A DNA stretch of 39,053 bases from Mycobacterium sp. Root265. GTDB lineage: Bacteria > Actinomycetota > Actinomycetes > Mycobacteriales > Mycobacteriaceae. The notes under the pieces were generated by a model that made no database searches, had not been told where the DNA came from, and was given only the letters and a program-made list of their open reading frames with translations. A program made the position numbers and the translations under genes. Shown piece by piece: positions 36,847 to 39,053 of this stretch. Numbering within the stretch: the stretch's first letter is position 1; each line of letters opens with the position of its first letter. The stretch is from assembly GCF_001428895.1 (NCBI RefSeq), contig NZ_LMJA01000002.1:382269-421321 (forward strand), read 5' to 3'.

Positions 36847-36902
36847 ATCCCGAGTCGCTTCGTTCTGCCCCGTAAGCGGGAGGTGCCCCCAGTCCGCCGT
36901 GA

Positions 36903-37478
36903 CTAGGTTCGCTGGCCGCCGGGCTGCCATTTCACATCGCCGTCCGGATTGGCCACCCGCGACAGGATGAACAGCAGGTCAGACAGCCGGTTGAGGTATT
37001 TCGCCGGTAGTACGTTGATGGATTCGCCGTGCTGGTCGACCGCCCGCCAGGCAGAGCGCTCGGCGCGACGGGTGACGGTGCGCGCCACATGCAACAGCGC
37101 CGATAGCGCGGTGCCGCCGGGCAGGATGAACGAGTCGAGCTTCGGCAGATCCTCGTTGAACTCGTCGCACCAGCCTTCGAGGCGGTCGATGTAGTCCTGC
37201 AGAACACGCAGCGGCGGGTATTCCGGGTTCTCCACCACCGGAGTCGAGAGGTCGGCGCCGGCATCGAACAGGTCGTTCTGGATCTGCAGCAGAACCTCGC
37301 GGATCCGGTCATCTGGTTGGCCCAGTGAGACCGCGACACCGATGGCGGCGTTGGCCTCATCGCAGTCCGCGTAAGCCTCCAACCGGGCGTCGTTCTTGGA
37401 GACCCGGCTGAAATCACTCAGCCCGGTGGTGCCATCGTCGCCGGTCCGGGTGTAAATGCGGGTCAGGTGCACGGCCAT
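36903..37478 (-). CDS. cob(I)alamin adenosyltransferase, PduO type
   Basis: A 191-residue enzyme that transfers adenosyl from ATP to cob(I)alamin to make coenzyme B12. The N-terminal ATP site [13 protein letters not shown], the [22 protein letters not shown] motif, and the C-terminal [11 protein letters not shown] and [15 protein letters not shown] are the PduO/MMAB signatures. In mycobacteria it may serve methylmalonyl-CoA mutase. ATG at 37478 is used; the reading frame continues upstream into murA shadow sequence. A TACGGT box lies 6 nt upstream. It is convergent with the atp operon and divergent from murA. Confidence 0.95.
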   Translation of the reverse strand: MAVHLTRIYTRTGDDGTTGLSDFSRVSKNDARLEAYADCDEANAAIGVAVSLGQPDDRIREVLLQIQNDLFDAGADLSTPVVENPEYPPLRVLQDYIDRLEGWCDEFNEDLPKLDSFILPGGTALSALLHVARTVTRRAERSAWRAVDQHGESINVLPAKYLNRLSDLLFILSRVANPDGDVKWQPGGQRT

Positions 37479-37484
37479 GGTTAA

Positions 37485-37490
37485 ACCGTA
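37485..37490 (-). promoter_or_regulatory. candidate -10, leaderless spacing, for the adenosyltransferase
   Basis: The minus strand reads TACGGT followed by 6 nt and ATG. No ribosome site is seen. Confidence 0.45.
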
Positions 37491-37547
37491 CCGGGCAGGT
37501 CCGGGCCGTTGTGGCCGCAGCGTTCTGAAACCGGGGCCGGCTCTGCT

Positions 37548-37553
37548 TACACT
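37548..37553 (+). promoter_or_regulatory. candidate -10, leaderless spacing, for murA
   Basis: TACACT (TANNNT) is followed by 7 nt and the murA GTG. TTCTGA at 37523 is a poor -35 with a 19-bp spacer. Confidence 0.45.
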
Positions 37554-37560
37554 GGCCCGC

Positions 37561-38814
37561 GTGAGCGATCGATTCGTGGTGACGGGCGGAAGCCGGTTAT
37601 CTGGTGAAGTCGCCGTCGGGGGAGCGAAGAACAGTGTTCTCAAGCTGATGGCGGCAACGCTGTTGGCCGAAGGCACCAGCACGATCACCAACTGCCCGGA
37701 CATCCTGGATGTGCCGTTGATGGCCGAAGTGCTCCGTGGCCTGGGCGCCACCGTCGAACTCGACGGTTCGACGGTCCGGGTCACTTCGCCGGACGAGGTC
37801 AAGTACGACGCCGACTTCGCCGCGGTGCGCCAGTTCCGCGCTTCGGTGTGTGTGCTGGGTCCGCTGGTCGGGCGGGGTAAGCGTGCCAAGGTCGCGTTAC
37901 CCGGTGGCGATGCCATCGGTTCCCGGCCGCTGGACATGCATCAGTCCGGTCTTCGACAGCTGGGCGCCCGTTGCAATATCGAGCACGGCTGCGTGGTCGC
38001 CGAGGCCGATCAGCTACGTGGCGCGGAGATCCAGTTGGAGTTCCCGTCAGTGGGGGCTACGGAGAACATCCTGATGGCGGCGGTGCTGGCAGAGGGTGTC
38101 ACCACGATCCACAACGCGGCCCGCGAGCCCGACATCGCCGATATCTGCACCATGCTCAATCAGATGGGGGCGCAGGTCTCCGGTGCCGGCTCCTCGACGT
38201 TGACAATCACCGGGGTGGACCGGCTCTATCCCACCGAGCATCGGGTGATCGGGGACCGCATAGTCGCAGCCACCTGGGGGATCGCCGCGGCGATGACCCG
38301 GGGGGACATCTCGGTCACCGGGGTCGACCCCGCGCACCTGCAGCTGGTGTTGCACAAGTTGCACGACGCTGGTGCGACCGTCACCCAGCATGACAACGGT
38401 TTCCGGGTGGTCCAGTACGAGCGGCCCAAGGCCGTCAACGTCGCCACCCTGCCGTTCCCCGGCTTCCCGACCGACCTGCAGCCGATGGCGATCGGGTTGG
38501 CGTGTATCGCCGAAGGCACGTCGATGATCACCGAGAACGTGTTCGAAGCGCGGTTCCGGTTCGTCGAGGAGATGATCCGGCTGGGGGCCGACGCCCGCAC
38601 GGACGGTCATCATGCCGTCGTGCGTGGTCTGCCTCAGCTGTCGAGTGCACCGGTGTGGGCATCCGACATCCGGGCCGGCGCCGGCTTGGTGCTTGCCGGC
38701 CTGGTCGCCGACGGCGACACCGAGGTGCACGACGTCTTCCACATCGATCGGGGCTACCCGTTGTTCGTGGAAAACCTGGTCAGTTTGGGTGCTGAGGTGG
38801 AGCGGGTAAGCTAG
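37561..38814 (+). CDS. murA: UDP-N-acetylglucosamine 1-carboxyvinyltransferase
   Basis: A 417-residue cytoplasmic enzyme that adds enolpyruvate from PEP to UDP-GlcNAc, the first committed step of peptidoglycan synthesis. [20 protein letters not shown] opens the first domain, and the active-site loop reads [12 protein letters not shown]117 replaces the cysteine that fosfomycin alkylates in most bacteria, which is the known basis of intrinsic fosfomycin resistance in mycobacteria. [29 protein letters not shown] and [16 protein letters not shown] complete the fold. GTG at 37561 is chosen from the conserved N-terminus; the upstream extension is non-coding. Confidence 0.97.
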   Translation: MSDRFVVTGGSRLSGEVAVGGAKNSVLKLMAATLLAEGTSTITNCPDILDVPLMAEVLRGLGATVELDGSTVRVTSPDEVKYDADFAAVRQFRASVCVLGPLVGRGKRAKVALPGGDAIGSRPLDMHQSGLRQLGARCNIEHGCVVAEADQLRGAEIQLEFPSVGATENILMAAVLAEGVTTIHNAAREPDIADICTMLNQMGAQVSGAGSSTLTITGVDRLYPTEHRVIGDRIVAATWGIAAAMTRGDISVTGVDPAHLQLVLHKLHDAGATVTQHDNGFRVVQYERPKAVNVATLPFPGFPTDLQPMAIGLACIAEGTSMITENVFEARFRFVEEMIRLGADARTDGHHAVVRGLPQLSSAPVWASDIRAGAGLVLAGLVADGDTEVHDVFHIDRGYPLFVENLVSLGAEVERVS

Positions 38815-38859
38815 GACCTACCGGCTGATGCAGCGACATCGAGCCTCTGACCTGCGGAT

Positions 38860-38889
38860 TTGACTTCGCAACGATCGAAGTCCTAATCT
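38860..38889 (+). promoter_or_regulatory. rRNA operon promoter, upstream copy
   Basis: TTGACT (38860-38865), an 18-bp spacer and TAATCT (38884-38889) form a strong sigma-A promoter. It reads towards the conserved rRNA leader. The transcript would start near 38896, at GTTGCCCCG followed by a CCCCG/CGGGG hairpin (38900-38913). Confidence 0.8.
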
Positions 38890-38924
38890 AATCGAGTTGC
38901 CCCGGACACGGGGAACAGAGAAGT

Positions 38925-38953
38925 TTGACTCCCCGGCCTAGATAGTTTAAGCT
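38925..38953 (+). promoter_or_regulatory. rRNA operon promoter, downstream copy (PCL1-like)
   Basis: TTGACT (38925-38930), a 17-bp spacer and TAAGCT (38948-38953). The following GGCAGGGTTGCCCCG is the sequence I know after the conserved PCL1 promoter of mycobacterial rRNA operons. A CCCG/CGGG hairpin (38965-38975) lies at the 5' end of the RNA. Confidence 0.85.
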
Positions 38954-38996
38954 GGCAGGGTTGCCCCGAAACGGGAAACTTCTACACAATCAAGTC

Positions 38997-39053
38997 TGTT
39001 GTTTGAGAACTCAATAGTGTGTTTGGTGGTTTTTGTTTGTTGTTTTTGGCCAT
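38997..39053 (+). promoter_or_regulatory. conserved rRNA leader with antitermination region (16S gene lies beyond the window)
   Basis: TTTGAGAACTCAATAGTGTG and the following T/G-rich stretch ending in GGCCAT are the conserved leader of mycobacterial rRNA operons, which holds the NusB/NusE-dependent antitermination signals and the 5' arm of the 16S processing stem. The 16S gene itself is not reached. murA followed by an rRNA operon is the standard mycobacterial order. Confidence 0.88.

Noticed and set aside
38900-38975. CCCCG/CGGGG hairpins in the rRNA leader considered as murA terminators
   Set aside because: Each lies at the 5' end of an rRNA promoter transcript with the same spacing, and neither has a T-run. 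They are better read as 5' structures of the rRNA precursor.

Overview
The window is about 39 kb of high-GC DNA from a mycobacterium, most likely a fast-growing Mycolicibacterium-type species. The right-hand gene order (argS-lysA-thrA-thrC-thrB-rho-rpmE-prfA-prmC-tsaC-wecA-atpI-atpBEFHAGDC-DUF2550-cobalamin adenosyltransferase-murA-rRNA leader) is the order I know from the Rv1292-Rv1315 region of Mycobacterium tuberculosis. The 86-residue ATP synthase subunit c looks nearly identical to the M. smegmatis protein as I remember it. Mycobacterial hallmarks are present: a b-delta fusion in ATP synthase, the gamma-subunit loop, Asp117 in MurA, a long disordered N-terminus in Rho, and the rRNA conserved leader with its TTGAGAACTCAA core.

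Left part (1-11.1 kb) is accessory. It holds the end of an alpha/beta hydrolase, a mycothiol-dependent-isomerase-type protein, a minus-strand histidine kinase/response regulator/DUF4097/VOC cluster, an LLM flavin oxidoreductase, a small exported protein, a second alpha/beta hydrolase, a beta-lactamase-fold serine hydrolase, a broken glycoside-hydrolase tail, a GIY-YIG protein, an exported glutamine-cyclotransferase-type protein, a TetR/SDR pair with a clear operator, and tRNA-Arg(CCG).

Centre (11.2-20 kb) is the argS-lysA-thrA-thrC-thrB run, whose first three junctions are 4-bp start/stop overlaps, then rho with a 288-base leader and a very large hairpin behind it. An accessory block (20-23.9 kb) holds a VOC/PadR pair, a TetR regulator divergent from a FadD17-like acyl-CoA synthetase, and a small proline-rich exported protein.

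Right part (24-39 kb) is housekeeping: ribosomal protein L31, release factor 1 and its methylase, tRNA t6A synthesis, the WecA glycan initiator, the complete F1Fo ATP synthase operon, DUF2550, cobalamin adenosyltransferase, MurA, and the tandem promoters and leader of an rRNA operon, whose 16S gene lies beyond the window.

I found no CRISPR array, prophage, transposase, defence island or biosynthetic cluster. The most interesting signals are regulatory: a probable 41-codon upstream ORF ending inside the atpI ribosome binding site, a duplicated rRNA promoter/initial-transcribed module, a 27-bp perfect hairpin after rho, two small exported-protein genes sharing a SigF-like promoter, and many starts with a TANNNT hexamer 6-8 nt upstream, as expected of leaderless mRNAs.
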